The notes under the pieces are model-generated. The model did not search any database, was not told the DNA's origin, and saw only the letters and a list, made by a program, of their open reading frames with translations. A program made the translations under genes and the position numbers. From contig CM067348.1 of NCBI GenBank assembly GCA_034190875.2, positions 40,955,404 through 41,019,403 of the forward strand: 64,000 nucleotides of DNA, written 5' to 3'. Shown piece after piece: positions 27,441-37,991 of this stretch (position 1 is its first letter; each line of letters begins with the position of its first letter). The stretch is from Urechis unicinctus. Its lineage: Eukaryota; Annelida; Polychaeta; Xenopneusta; Urechidae.

Positions 27441-27689
27441 GGCTGGAAATGAAGTATGTTTTTTTCGTTAGCGTCAGGTCGTATCGGATATCATGTCAAA
27501 CACTTTAGCTTAACAATTGTGAATAAGATATTTCGCTTTCTTCATTTTAACTTCTGCTTTACGTTGAAATATTCGAAGCGCGTAGAACGTTTACCTCATC
27601 GTAATGTGATATGCGTCAACCATTAGTGGCTTACCTACTTATAAACTAATGACTAGTCTTTATTTTGTTACATTTATCAATAGCGAAAC
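27441..27689 (+). repeat. Array copy 1, block homologous to 49440-49690
   Basis: TATCGGATATCATGTCAAAC (27481) and TATCGGATATTATGTCAAAC (49488), followed by AATAAGATATTTCG (27522, 49523) and CGTAGAACG (27580, 49580), support homology. A related, older version lies at 20560-20620 and 43405-43460. No gene. Confidence 0.7.
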
Positions 27690-28350
27690 AGACTGTGACA
27701 TATTCATATTGTGATCATGTCATAACGGAATCTTGATTTGTGGAACATGTAAATCACTTATTGGGAAACGATGTGTTACGAGTGAAGATCTCGCTGCCAT
27801 TTATTCCCACTGCTCTTTTATGTCTATATTATATCAGGATAGATGGAGTAATGTACTCAGACACAATGCAAAACAAGACGGGAGGGGGGGGGTGGTGGGG
27901 GGGGGGCACTTATAAGCCAAGTTATTCGTACAATAATCAGCGTTGTTAATCAAAGCTATTTTTGCCTATTCCATTTGCATATTTTCCCGCGTTTGCAGAA
28001 AGGCGAACACAAAACATTAATGTTGCCGGTGCTTTTTATCCATTATTTAGTAGAAATGTTGTCTCTTCTTGTCGTTTTGGTTTTGCGATGTAGCCGATGA
28101 TGATAGGAGAAATGCGGCCGCTTAAGGAATAATGAATGCGGAAGTTTAGTCAACAGTGTCTAATTATTAGACGAAGAACCTAGGTTCACCAGTCTGAATC
28201 TAACAGAGGTGTGTATGTGCGCGCCATTATCAATGATTAGTCTTCTGAATCCTCGCTGTGGCAATAGTGACATTTTGGTAACAACTGCAGTTGGTGGTAT
28301 CATATATTGCTAGTTGAGACGTTTATGAGTGGACTACAATTACCAATACC
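27690..28350 (+). repeat. Sub-repeat present four times (also 44755, 49690, 61605)
   Basis: GATCATGTCATAACGGAAT and TTGGGAAACGATGTGTT.CGAG mark the start here and near 44790-44855 and 61640-61720. A shorter form lies at 49690-49890. Copy 2 thus carries this block twice, at two positions in the unit. An ATTTGCATA element is kept in all four (27973, 45099, 49908, 61962). No gene. Confidence 0.75.
27880..27906 (+). repeat. G-rich tract, quadruplex-capable
   Basis: A run of almost pure G with an A and two T interruptions. The equivalent places in copies 2 and 3 (about 45015 and 61875) have only short G runs (GGATGGGCCC, GGATTGGGCCC), so the tract expanded only here. Confidence 0.9.
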
Positions 28351-28565
28351 TGTTCTTAGCCATATTTGAAATCTTTATGGCTTAGTGCATCCGTCAATCT
28401 AGCGTACTAAGGATGGAAATTCAGCTACTTTATTAATAAATGCGCTAAATCAGCGACGTTATAGGATTTCGTAAAAACATGGCTCTGTATAAATATCAAT
28501 ATATCCAGACATAAACCCAAATCCAACAAACAACCCCTGCCGTACCTAGTATTGGTTTGACACAT

Positions 28566-28631
28566 GCTCCTTTATGTCTTGACCAATGTTTCGTATTGTC
28601 TTGACTCACGTTTCATTATGTCTTGACACAC
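28566..28631 (+). repeat. 22-bp minisatellite, 3 units (copy 1)
   Basis: Three 22-base units of the form GTTTC-TTATGTCTTGACACAC start at 28566, 28588 and 28610. Copy 2 has four units at 51529-51616. The change is one whole unit. Confidence 0.85.
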
Positions 28632-28754
28632 TTGTTTCGTTCTTGTAATAAGTTACGCAACAGTTACTAATTAGTTATAACAAAGCCACGTCATTACTAT
28701 ACGTTGCACTCAGATCAGCATCTAGCCAATCCCATAAAGTTATACCTGTCGGAA

Positions 28755-28770
28755 GGGGGGGGGGGGGGGG
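28755..28770 (+). repeat. Poly-G run of 16
   Basis: An uninterrupted run of 16 G followed by AGGG. The corresponding region of copy 2 (about 51735) lacks it. It can form a quadruplex, and its length is prone to sequencing error. Confidence 0.9.
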
Positions 28771-30236
28771 AGGGCAATAAATTGCCTACCCGAAATATGT
28801 AACATATCCCTGTTATCATCCGCGAAAATTCGAGTCAGTTCTTCTGAAATTTCAGGCCATTACTTTTGCAATTTGCGAGGAATAAAGCAGTAGACTAGAT
28901 GGCGCGTTCATCAATAAAAAGGGCAATTCCTGATTTTTGACTGGAAATGGGCGTTAGTGTTAGGGTAGGGGTTCAAGTGATCATGAGCAATATTTATCCC
29001 TAATGGCTTTCATAGATGTATAAAGAGCGAAATATATACAAAACCTGAATTTGGAAGCAGCAGTGCAGGTTTAAACAACAGGCCCTATATGTCCTATCAT
29101 ATACATTTGTAGCTGACTTGTTGTAAACGTTGTGGTTGATTCGTTCTCGAAGCCGTTATGATTATAGTATTGCTGCATTAGGATTGTATGTAATTCCCGC
29201 AAATAACTGTCCGGCCTTGAAGATGAATTCCCCCAGCAAAAATCTGCAATATATTGTACGTAATACTCGAACTTTTCTACTCACGCTTTGCTATAGTCCA
29301 CAACTTTCTTATTTATCCCAATATTTTCAAGGCACAGAACATACTGCTTAATATGCATTGGTGCAAATACAATTCCATTGAAACTGCTAGGTCTCTAAGA
29401 AGATGCAAAACAACTAGTGGAATGTTCGATCAAATACTGACAAATTAATCGTTAGATGTGGCGCTCTAGATAAATGTGGAGGTCACAAATACTGCTTCTC
29501 AATAGGTGATGTGACAATGAATTTGGCAGTGATGTTATTTGCGTGGGAGATCCGGTGTATCTCATGAACATTGTCATGACGCTTAATCACATTCTGTCGG
29601 AAATACGATAAGGACAAACTAAGCCTCAAGCTGTGGTGATCAAGATTAATGCAGGTGTGTCTAAGTAAAACTCGCTGACTTATAGCATAACGCGAGATTA
29701 ACTGATGCGAGAGTAGACCGGATGTGGACTTTATTTACGTCCGGGCGCTAGGTGGGAGTAGAAAATAACGTCACGGGACTAGATAAAATATCTTTAGGCT
29801 GGATCAACCTCTTTCGAAAATATCTTGACAACAAATGCCAAGGACATTACTGCTTTCTGGAACCAATCAGATGGAAGTGATGTTGTCCTTTAAATATCAA
29901 TCATATTCAAGTGAGTATATTAAACCGGATTTTACAGATCTTATGCATAAGCCTGAAATATGTGTTAATCTGTATGTTCACCTTACAGTGCAACCGTTAA
30001 GTTTTTTGGCTTGGCTATAGGTACTCAGGAATAACAAAACATATATGTTATGGACTTCAAAATGTCAACAAAATATATTTATCTTCTTGTTAACAGCAGC
30101 TGCTCGATAAATAATCTCTTGGTTTATTATTTGTACAATTTTGCACCAAAGTTCCAGTGTCACTAATCCTTAGAATACATCGTATTCAATCCAGTAAGTC
30201 TGACAAGTGTTACTGATAATATGCCAGTCATGCCGT

Positions 30237-30342
30237 CCGAAATGCTGACGTCACACTGCTGACGTCATATATTCATATCGGATTACAGGTACTGCTGTGT
30301 TCATTCAAGTAGCTTCACAATTCAGTACAACGCACTTCATAT
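30237..30342 (+). promoter_or_regulatory. Twin-CRE promoter-like block (copy 1)
   Basis: Two perfect TGACGTCA palindromes (30246-30253 and 30260-30267, starts 14 bases apart) are followed by TATATT at 30268-30273. An initiator-like TTCATTC follows, its A at 30303, 35 bases downstream. The 106 bases match 53207-53312 with 2 mismatches and no gap, while the preceding 100 bases differ by many substitutions and an indel of about 40 bases. Known: TGACGTCA binds CREB/ATF factors. Inference: a core promoter or enhancer under constraint, or one homogenised by gene conversion. An ATG at 30370 with seven identical first codons (MPRMYGS) follows in both copies, but the frames then diverge (26 and 18 codons). 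Confidence 0.5.
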
Positions 30343-30571
30343 TTACAGGATAAATACACTGGAACTAAAATGCCTCGCATGTACGGTTCTCGCAGGAAGT
30401 TATATTTGTATTTAGTATTTCTTGATGCAGCCATGGTCACTTTTTTATAAATCAACTGCTGCTTCGCTTTATATTTGCCTGAAATGTATGGTAACTAGGC
30501 ATGGCTTCAGGCGGCATACTTGGTTTGTGGTTTAGTGCTTGTAGGTTTGTGATTGCTTTTGGCTGGCTGGG

Positions 30572-30579
30572 TATAAAAG
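30572..30579 (+). promoter_or_regulatory. TATAAAAG box-like site
   Basis: TATAAAAG is followed by a purine-rich stretch (GACCGGAGGCGTGAGGGAGAG). The copy-2 equivalent at 53556-53563 is CATAAAAG. This is a match to a strong TATA consensus but I see no clear product downstream. Confidence 0.25.
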
Positions 30580-30663
30580 ACCGGAGGCGTGAGGGAGAGC
30601 CAAGAGCAGAAGTGTGGAAAGGCGAGAATAAACCGGCGGTCTACCAAAATGATGAGAGTTAGA

Positions 30664-30723
30664 CAATGACCACAATACGGTTATGACCGCGAAATAGTTA
30701 ACAGGATCGCTTATATCATTACG
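30664..30723 (+). other. Second well-kept non-coding block (copy 1)
   Basis: Sixty bases including TTATGACCGCG, GTTAAC and GGATCGCTTATATCATTACG match 53660-53719 with 2 differences and no gap. About 16-18 bases after it both copies have a GTAAGG that could be a splice donor, in a context (CTACAA or CATTGA before it) that is not itself kept. The minus-strand frame across it shares CRNDISDPVNY and AVIT with copy 2, but the frames diverge on both sides. Confidence 0.4.
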
Positions 30724-31190
30724 GCAGCTTTGTTCTACAAGTAAGGTTGTGGAGCGTTTGGATATAAGTAGACAGGCAGGGCGATCATTAGACGTAACAT
30801 TTATGAGTTCATGTATATTTCCGATCAATCACCAAGTTACACTAAACTTCCACAAACGAATCACATTCCATTCTACATCCGACACTGACGGAAAGCTGTT
30901 CAAGACAAAGAAATTATGCTACGATATCTCATGTTACAATACATATGCTCCTTTGGAATGGAAGCATACTTGATGGATGTCTGTTCTTGAAATCTCGGAC
31001 AGAAGCCAATAGGGTATCACAACAAAGCTCACTGTTATCTCGCTCAGACATTTTACATCCTATTGAGCAATGTATTCACCAGGAAACCTATATTGACTTC
31101 ACTTGAAGCTTTTCATTAAGGCACACTTAGTAGCATGCCAATGAGTTATTGATAGAGTGATTCACACGGCGATAGGCTTGAGTAAGTAGC

Positions 31191-32849
31191 GCTCCCATGC
31201 TCTTCCCTGTTCCGGCTTATCACATTTTGATATATTTTCTGGTGCTGGTAGCTTAATGCACAAACAAATAATCATTGCTGCGTTCCAGTTGTCCAATCAA
31301 ATGTCTACGGATACATTGGTAAATATACCATTTAACCGTCCTGTTGTTAGTCGTTAGGACTCGATGACTGAGTGAAATATAAAAGCTTCTCTTAATTCTT
31401 GAGGCATCGTTAAAATTGCCTATTGTGACACAGGCAACGTGTAAGCGGAGTTCGTTTTAGGTGGATGTCGGCGCGTGTTTGAAGAGAGCAGGTTTAATTA
31501 GCATAATTAAAGATCTATTGTGTGGGTATGTGCTTTTGACTACCGCGGATTTTGAACTATGGTTCATTAAGTAAGACGATAACGGAGTGCTATCCTGCAC
31601 AACAAACATGATTGACAGCAGCTGCCATACAGTTCAGGGCCACGGCAGTTTGAATGGTGACAACTTAGATTATATTAATCTAGGTAACGACCTCAAATAT
31701 AGCCTTATATCATCGCTTCCGATACATATCTTAAACCGGTACTCATATTGGGTAAAGGCCAGGCGTGTAAATCTTGGAAATGTATGATTTGTGTGCATGA
31801 TATGATCAGTATCCCACCATGGCAATATTTGCAATCATAGAGGCTTGGTATGCCGTTCATGGACTTGATGAAGAGTATGGTTTATTGAAGAATGGAGCGA
31901 GAAGAATAGAGCGTATATATTTTCCATTCATTTCAAAATGCTTCACACCTTGTATACTGTCTCTTTAAAGGGCGCAATAATGTGTAGTGTGTTATTGCGT
32001 ACACTTGTCAATGTCATCGTCATAGTGATAGTTTAATGTTCAAAAAGGTCTTATGATTTAATCAGGAAGACTTAATTGTTGACTAGTAGTCCGTACAGTG
32101 GTTCACATTTACGGTCACTAACTACACTACAAAGTTGAAATGACAATGAAAACAAAGTGAACCAGCTCTTGTGTTAATACAAATGTATCTTGCTTGCAAA
32201 TCACCCAATCTCTCATTATGTGACACATGTTTGACGTTGGCAATGGTGGTAGTTTGTCGCAACAGAAGTGTCATCGGTCATATGATTTAATCAGAAAGAC
32301 ATTATTATTGACTAGTAGTCCATACATGCTACCAAACAATCCCCTACCGATTGTTGTTTTCTTTCTAAACTGATTGTGAATATGTGTTAAGTGCAAATCC
32401 AGGCAAGAAATTACACTTTGATCAGCAAGAGATTGATTTAGCTCAATTATTTTTTACTATAAATCAGTTTGATCCAGGTCATGTTAACTTAGCATGGAAC
32501 AACCAGTCAGTGACATCAGAAAGACATTTAAACTCTCCGCAATAATGGCACTCGTCATTTACTTAAGCTGTTGATATTTCGGCATATTTAGACGAAGCCT
32601 AGTTGACTTTAAGAAAAGATTGTTGCAAAGCGCTGCAGTTGATAATTAAGAAAAGTGAGTATGATGTTATTGGTAACAATACTGATTAGATATCATCACT
32701 GTAAACCACAGTTCCCATAAATCACAACTTTTAGTGTTTTTATTTACATGGCATTCCGCAGAGCAGTAACCAACTCAAATTCAAACCTGCACCCGACATA
32801 AGCGGAATCTTTTCGTACATTTATTTGTGATCGTAACGCAATTTTAAAG
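31191..32849. other. Copy-1-only interval with a small local duplication
   Basis: No counterpart at the matching point of copy 2 (about 54190). Within it, 32047-32100 and 32279-32330 are related (TATGATTTAATCAG.AAGAC and TTGACTAGTAGTCC.TACA in both), a dispersed local duplication about 230 bases apart. No gene recognised. Confidence 0.45.
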
Positions 32850-34460
32850 CTAATTTATAAGTGTCGTAGGCTGAAGCAAGAATAGGATATCACTAAGAAT
32901 AACAACGTCTTTTTCAAACTGAAATCTCATGTTTCGTTTGATCTATTGTTTTGAAAGCAAAGCCATGTAAACTTAATTAGAAGTAATGCAATGAGATTCG
33001 TTAACTAACGCTCCCCTACTCTCTTGCATTCCGCTCAATACCCGTTTCATATTGGCTGCTGCGGGGAACAAAAATTGCAGTGATGTAGTTGCACCTTAAC
33101 TCTTAATTGCGTTTCGTTTCATTTATGACCGAATCATTCTCTGCACATCTCTTGCAGTTATTACTAACAACACCTGTATTGCCGCCCCACACAATGATAT
33201 TTGAGCTGCTACATCAAATATTTGAGTTGAATGCATTTTCCGTCTTATATTCGGTCACATTATTTTAACCTCAATGGCTTCGTTCGAATATTGTGGCTTA
33301 CACTTGAATTTGTACCTGACTCATATGGTAACAACACAGCTAAAACGATAAGCCTGATTAATAGGAGTCCCAAGCAAAGTGTGGGAAGCATATAGGTGTC
33401 AGCGCTGACAACAATGTCATCTGCTTTCATCTGGTAGGGTTTGGCATAGGTAGGGTAACGGAGTTTGGATAAAACGATGGATAAATAAAATAGTCAATGA
33501 AGTCAAAACCAATTAGGCCTTTTATTGTGGCGACTCGTTCACATGAATGTTGGCTTTAATGAATAATTGAAGAGCCATATAACATGTGCAGTCCCCTTTG
33601 AGCTACTATGAAAACATCATTAATGAATCAGAAACCTTTCATTCAAGTACATTGTTCATGACAATCAAAGACACATAGCCTTTACTTCCTGTTGTTCTCT
33701 TTTGGTATGTGTTGACATGCTCACCCGAAATGATTCCTGTGTGTATATGCATTAATTGGAAGAGCAAGAGAGGTAGTGCTTAACCCTTCATCTACCCAGC
33801 TGCTACCCGCTCAAATTGACACACAGCTTTGACGGGCGCCTCTGTTGAAAGGTAGAATTTTTGTTTAACAATAATCGCATTGATCGCTAGCATGCAGTCC
33901 ATCGATCCCAGTAGCCATTCTCAGAACCATTTCCTTGCAAAGTGATGGATATTCAATACAGTAGATGCCTTTGTTATCCAATATTAATGTTCGTCTATTA
34001 ATTTGCGCGGATATACTGAGATGTATTTGTCACATTTGTTTCCCAATCTACGCACTTTTCTACACAGGGTTGTGTTGTCTTACGAACGTTATGTTTTGGG
34101 ATAACAAAATAAACAATAATGCTCCTCTGATAGATATTGGGCGCCTGTTTCATCAACATTATGTTCTAAATGAGGATACCTTTGCACATAGGTTAAAATA
34201 AAACATTTTAGATGCACCCTGTTATTCATTGCACGTGCCTTAGTTTGTTACAAAATACATGTTCATATGACTGCTTCATTAAAGTGTTAATAATAAAACT
34301 GTATGCATTTTTATTAAAGATAAATAATATTTGGCTTGATGTGAATTCATTTCCGTAACAAACGATGTTTGGTTCGTTGGCAGGTAAAAGCGACCAAATA
34401 CACTACATGAACAGAAATCATTTCAGAAAAGCATTATTAGTATACACTCATGGAAGACAA
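32850..34460 (+). repeat. Array copy 1 right end, homologous to 54195-55800
   Basis: The best stretch, 33340-33525 against 54625-54810, shares AACGATAAGCCTGATTAATAG and GGGTAACGGAGTTTGG and differs at roughly 8 of 185 positions. The first part (32850-33090) also matches 56060-56310, so it is present twice near the end of copy 2. No gene. Confidence 0.85.
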
Positions 34461-35509
34461 ATCTCAAAATTGCATTTCGGAGAAGCGGGATTGTTCATGA
34501 AAAGAATGTGAATCGGTTTCATCCAACTTCGATCAACGCTAATGTGAACCTTATATCACGCATGTAATAACAAGGAACGCATAGATTGTTACTGCATACA
34601 TGTTCAGGTTACATACGATGCCATCTGATTGATTTTATAAGGACAAACATAATGGATAACCATGGGCATAATCGAATTAAGCAATTAATGCTTTGCAAAA
34701 GAGAGAGAAAATGGTTTTATACGACGCAGCGACGTGTCAAAGTAAATTAAAACGATTCGAATCGCACTGAAGTTGCCGATACCTTGCCAATTTAACGAAC
34801 TATCGTTTTTGCACGTAACTTCCCTCAGTGCTATAAAGAGTGAGCTGTCTTTATCGAATGCACTGAACGTAAGATGTAATATTCTGGAGATCGAGATCAA
34901 GTATGAAAAAGGTCAAATCGCCTCTCCTCTCCCAGCGTTAAATAAAACATCATCGTTTCTCACTTGGTGTGCTAAGTGTAACGTTGCTTTATGATAGCAG
35001 AATTGCAGTAGGATCAATCGGTTACTGTGAAGTCCACACGTAATAGTTAAAATGACAATAGCAAAAATGATTAATAATCAATGTGTTTCAACGAATATGC
35101 GAATATGCGACTTAAGTGTTGGACGCCGTCATTATTTGTACTGTACTTTTTTGCGTCCGGCTTTCGGAAAGCACAAGAATATATACTACTGAATTGGCAA
35201 TAATATTGATGAGCAGATTTGCGTTGATTGAAGTGGATCGTCGCCGTGCGGACAACTTGGCATCCGTCAATTCTCTTTTCTACATGCGTTTACGATAATA
35301 TTCATGTTGTCAACATTATTCTTCTGTTTTCCGATAAATGATAATAATTAATCTGAAAACAGAAGAATAATGTTGACGACATGAATATTATCGTTAGATG
35401 ATCCCAGTGTGTTTCCAATATATAACCATGCAACACCTAAAATTATATGTTCAGACTATACCTTATTGCCTACCTATCAATCCATATACATGACTTAACG
35501 AAAGTCATT
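34461..35509. other. Spacer between copies 1 and 2, with a hairpin
   Basis: Unique within the window. Mirror-image frames on opposite strands at 34685-34994 have no family resemblance. The spacer contains the long hairpin at 35292-35394. Homology to copy 1 resumes around 35510. Confidence 0.5.
35292..35394. other. Long near-perfect hairpin, 40-bp arms, 23-base loop
   Basis: Left arm 35292-35331 (starts ACGATAATATTCATGTTGTC) pairs with right arm 35355-35394 with one mismatch over 40 bases. The loop is an AT-rich 23 bases. The arms would fold as RNA like a small-RNA precursor, or could be the fused ends of an inverted-repeat element. It lies in the spacer between two array copies and I found no other copy in the window. 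Confidence 0.75.
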
Positions 35510-36316
35510 TTTTGTAATCATACACGCACCAAATATCCACAAATCTGCGGCAGGTGTTTTATAAGTCGTCGACGCAGAGGTAACACTAGTAATAAATGTC
35601 TTTTACAAAAGCAGTGCCTTCAACTGTCACAAACGTCCATTGAGAGTCAGTAGCTGCTCGATATAAATGTCAGTCTACCTAAAGTTCAACATCTCCGATT
35701 GAAATGCCAGTTAGGGGATCACATTATAACCCAGCGTTCATAGATTAATGCATCGAATGTGTTTGTAACATAGATATTTTCCCCAGCTCACACAAACGAG
35801 TTCTGATAGAACTAACGCTTGATAATTGCGCCACTAGATTTGGGCTTTTTAATTCGGTCAAGATTTATGACACATCGGAAGCTCTCGACGGAAATGTGAT
35901 GAGTTGGAGTAGAATTTATGTTATTTCCAATGCAACAAAGATGCACTGCTATTTTAGGGGTAATAGAATGTTTCACCGTTCAGGCCTCTCTGTGACTATC
36001 GCTAAATATATAAACCTGTTTGTCAATATGTTATTTTGTATGATTAGAAATATACACTGCTCGCACTTGTATGCGCCGTAGTATTCAGCAGTAAAAATTC
36101 GTTGGTCATAGTAGTGCTACATCCGCATCAACAATTGCATGGCTTCGCTTTTTTTCAGGCGTCTGATGTTGTAGCTGAAATAAGGAACTGAAGTTAAACA
36201 CCATCTGTTAATTGTGTAACACAATGCAGCCTCGTGGTAATCACTATATCAAGGCCATCTCGGTATAATACAAACAAAGTGGATCGTTCTTAACTATAAC
36301 GATGCGCTTGTTTGTT
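35510..36316 (+). repeat. Array copy 2, left part up to the Kolobok insertion
   Basis: Matches 9600-10160 and then, without the 4.2 kb in between, 14350-14594. The join lies at about 36075, where ATGCGCC is followed by GTAGTATTCAGCAGTAAA. The left flank of the insertion is ATGCGCTTGTTTGTTAA. Confidence 0.8.
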
Positions 36317-36618
36317 AAAGGTCAACTACAAAGATTTTTTTTATTCCATTTTTCCAAAGTTCGATGTTTTAAAAGGGTATCGTGACCAAAATAAGGTGAC
36401 TGCGCGCTTTTTTTCTTTTAGAAAAATGATTTTTAAATGTATATTTCCCACGTCGAATCTGACAAGATACCGCTCGGTAAAATTCGTGAATTTCCGTACA
36501 GTGAAGTCATTCGGGTTCTTTGCGAATATTCATCGCCATCTTTAGCCTTCCCGGTTGGTTGACAGCGTGTGACTAACTCGTCTTTCTTCACGGTCTGGTG
36601 CGTTTCTTGGTGTGGATT

Positions 36619-36879
36619 ATGCCTTATTGTTGTGCGTTTGGTTGTCGGAACAATGAGAAGTCAGGCGTGACTTTTTTGTTTCTAAAAGACATATGCGCCG
36701 CATATGGGTGTCGAAAGTCAAGCGTAAACACTGGAGTCCAGCCCTTAATCCTTATAGTTATACGACAGTTCTAAGTTCTGATCATTTCGACAAAAAGTGC
36801 TTATGAGACTGACCCAGAGCTGCTCAAAAGTCTAGGATTTCGAAAGAAACCTAGGCTCCGAAATGGTATTGGCAGCTGA
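36619..36879 (+). pseudogene. THAP zinc-finger domain (transposase N-terminus), frameshifted
   Basis: Seen: the ATG at 36619 opens MPYCCAFGCRNNEKSGVTF and continues to VLSSDHFDKK. A one-base shift near 36796 then gives YETDPELLKSLGFRKKPRLR and a TGA at 36877-36879. Known: THAP domains have M-P-x-x-C-x4-C, about 35-50 residues, then C-x2-H-F, and a basic tail. The first Cys pair and the His-Phe are present, but the third zinc ligand (Cys before x2-H) is Ser here (SSDHF) and the central Trp is missing. So the finger is probably non-functional even without the frameshift. THAP proteins bind DNA; in Kolobok elements this end binds the termini. Confidence 0.75.
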
Positions 36880-37316
36880 GCAGATAGATAAATCAAGTGA
36901 CAGTGGTGAATCATAGGCTGAGGTGTCACACTCAAGTACTGCCGACCTAGGCTAGGCGAAGTAACTTCGCCTGTCAGCGTCCGCGCTGTTTGCTACACCA
37001 GGGGCGAGTGCCTTGCCGTCTGCCGACCATGAAACTTGCTCTCACTTGTCATTAGGGGTGCAGGCAAATGTTGTGGTGAGTGTCACAAGGCAACTGCATT
37101 ATTATATATGATGAAATGCATTGGCAGGGATAACTTCTGTTGTTTGTATCCATGTGTCTTTTCAGAGTCAATTTGTAAACATTTACATCCTTAAAGGCTA
37201 TGATGAATGAAATTGTAGCATACTTATTGTATTGATACCATAGATGGCTTACAAGTCTCTACAGACACAGAGTTCTATCTTTCCTGGGATAAAGAAATAT
37301 TTAAGAGGTACCAAAG

Positions 37317-37490
37317 TTGGCCCATCTCACCAAAAGTTTCACCAGGGGCACCCAATATGAGCCCCAGGAGGAATCTGTTGGACTGGTGGACAGAGATGAT
37401 GAAATGGAAACTGACCCTGACTATGACTTCACTGACGATGATGCTGAGATGGATACTGATGATGATATGGCGTTTGAAGAACTGCTAGGT
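37317..37490 (+). pseudogene. Acidic hinge exon of the transposase
   Basis: The frame contains RDDEMETDPDYDFTDDDAEM and MAFEELL and meets a GTAAAT donor-like site at about 37490. Known: THAP-type Kolobok transposases have an Asp/Glu-rich hinge between the finger and the core. Assignment rests on composition and on position between the two recognised parts. The open frame itself runs on to 37580 into presumed intron. Confidence 0.5.
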
Positions 37491-37629
37491 AAATATTGTT
37501 TTGTTTATAGTGTAATCACAGGGTTTCATTCGATGGAAGAAAAATTTGGCTCACAGAATGCTTATGTACAGTGGTGTTGATCTGGAGGATGGCCCTAGTC
37601 AGAATCAAAGATACCGGGGGAATTTTGCT

Positions 37630-37823
37630 TGTTTTGAACAAATCGGCGTGAATGGACACGTAAGATGTGGGATTGCCAACCTTTTACAGTAGCTATGCCC
37701 GCAGGGAATTTGTTTATGGCTTCAGGGATTTTTGTTAGTGGCAGTAGTGCTATCAGAACACTGAACATGTTTAGGTATGGGAAAATCCCAAGCCTGTCAA
37801 AGTACCAATTTCTTTTGGTGTGA
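37630..37823 (+). pseudogene. Kolobok-type transposase core segment
   Basis: Seen: NGHVR in one frame, then after a small shift W-D-C-Q-P-F-T-V, followed by AMPAGNLFMASGIFVSGSSA and NMFRYGKIPSLSKYQF, ending at a TGA (37821-37823). Known: THAP/Kolobok transposases share G-H-x-x-x-W-x-S-Q-P, then A-G-N-L-x-x-A-A-x-I-L-F-S-G, then I-x-F-x-S-x-x-x-x-x-x-x-Q. The order and spacing match. The rest of the catalytic core (several hundred residues in full elements) is absent, so this copy could not transpose itself. Confidence 0.65.
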
Positions 37824-37991
37824 ACATGCATTAATCTAAAATGAAACACATGTTATTTTGACATTTATTTCCGAAACATGAATAAGTTTCATTTGCACAA
37901 ACATTGTTACCCAATTAAAAATTGGCATATAATACAACTTACTTAAATGACTATCATAAAATATGAATATCATTGATTTGCTTCAGACTAT

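Larger units (their letters stand above)
28380..31190 (+). repeat. Array copy 1, block homologous to 51340-54190
   Basis: Long collinear match with anchors AAAAACATGGCTCTG (28473, 51438), GAGAGTAGACCGGATGTGGA (29709, 52619), GGAACCAATCAGATGGAAGTG (29859, 52869) and TCCACATTCCA/TCACATTCCATTCTACATCC (30860, 53860). It includes the 22-bp minisatellite, the GT site, and the twin-CRE block listed separately. Short frames here are not shared between copies except at the base level. Confidence 0.85.

Noticed and set aside
28566-28631. CRISPR-like array
   Set aside because: Units are contiguous 22-base tandem repeats without spacers, in animal-like DNA.
30280-30760. Possible spliced-leader RNA gene (exon with GTAAGG donor)
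   Set aside because: No Sm-binding site or compact 100-base RNA layout. The donor context differs between copies.
30532-30828. Minus-strand frame sharing CRNDISDPVNY with 53439-53735
   Set aside because: The shared part is just the 60-base conserved block; the frames diverge immediately on both sides.
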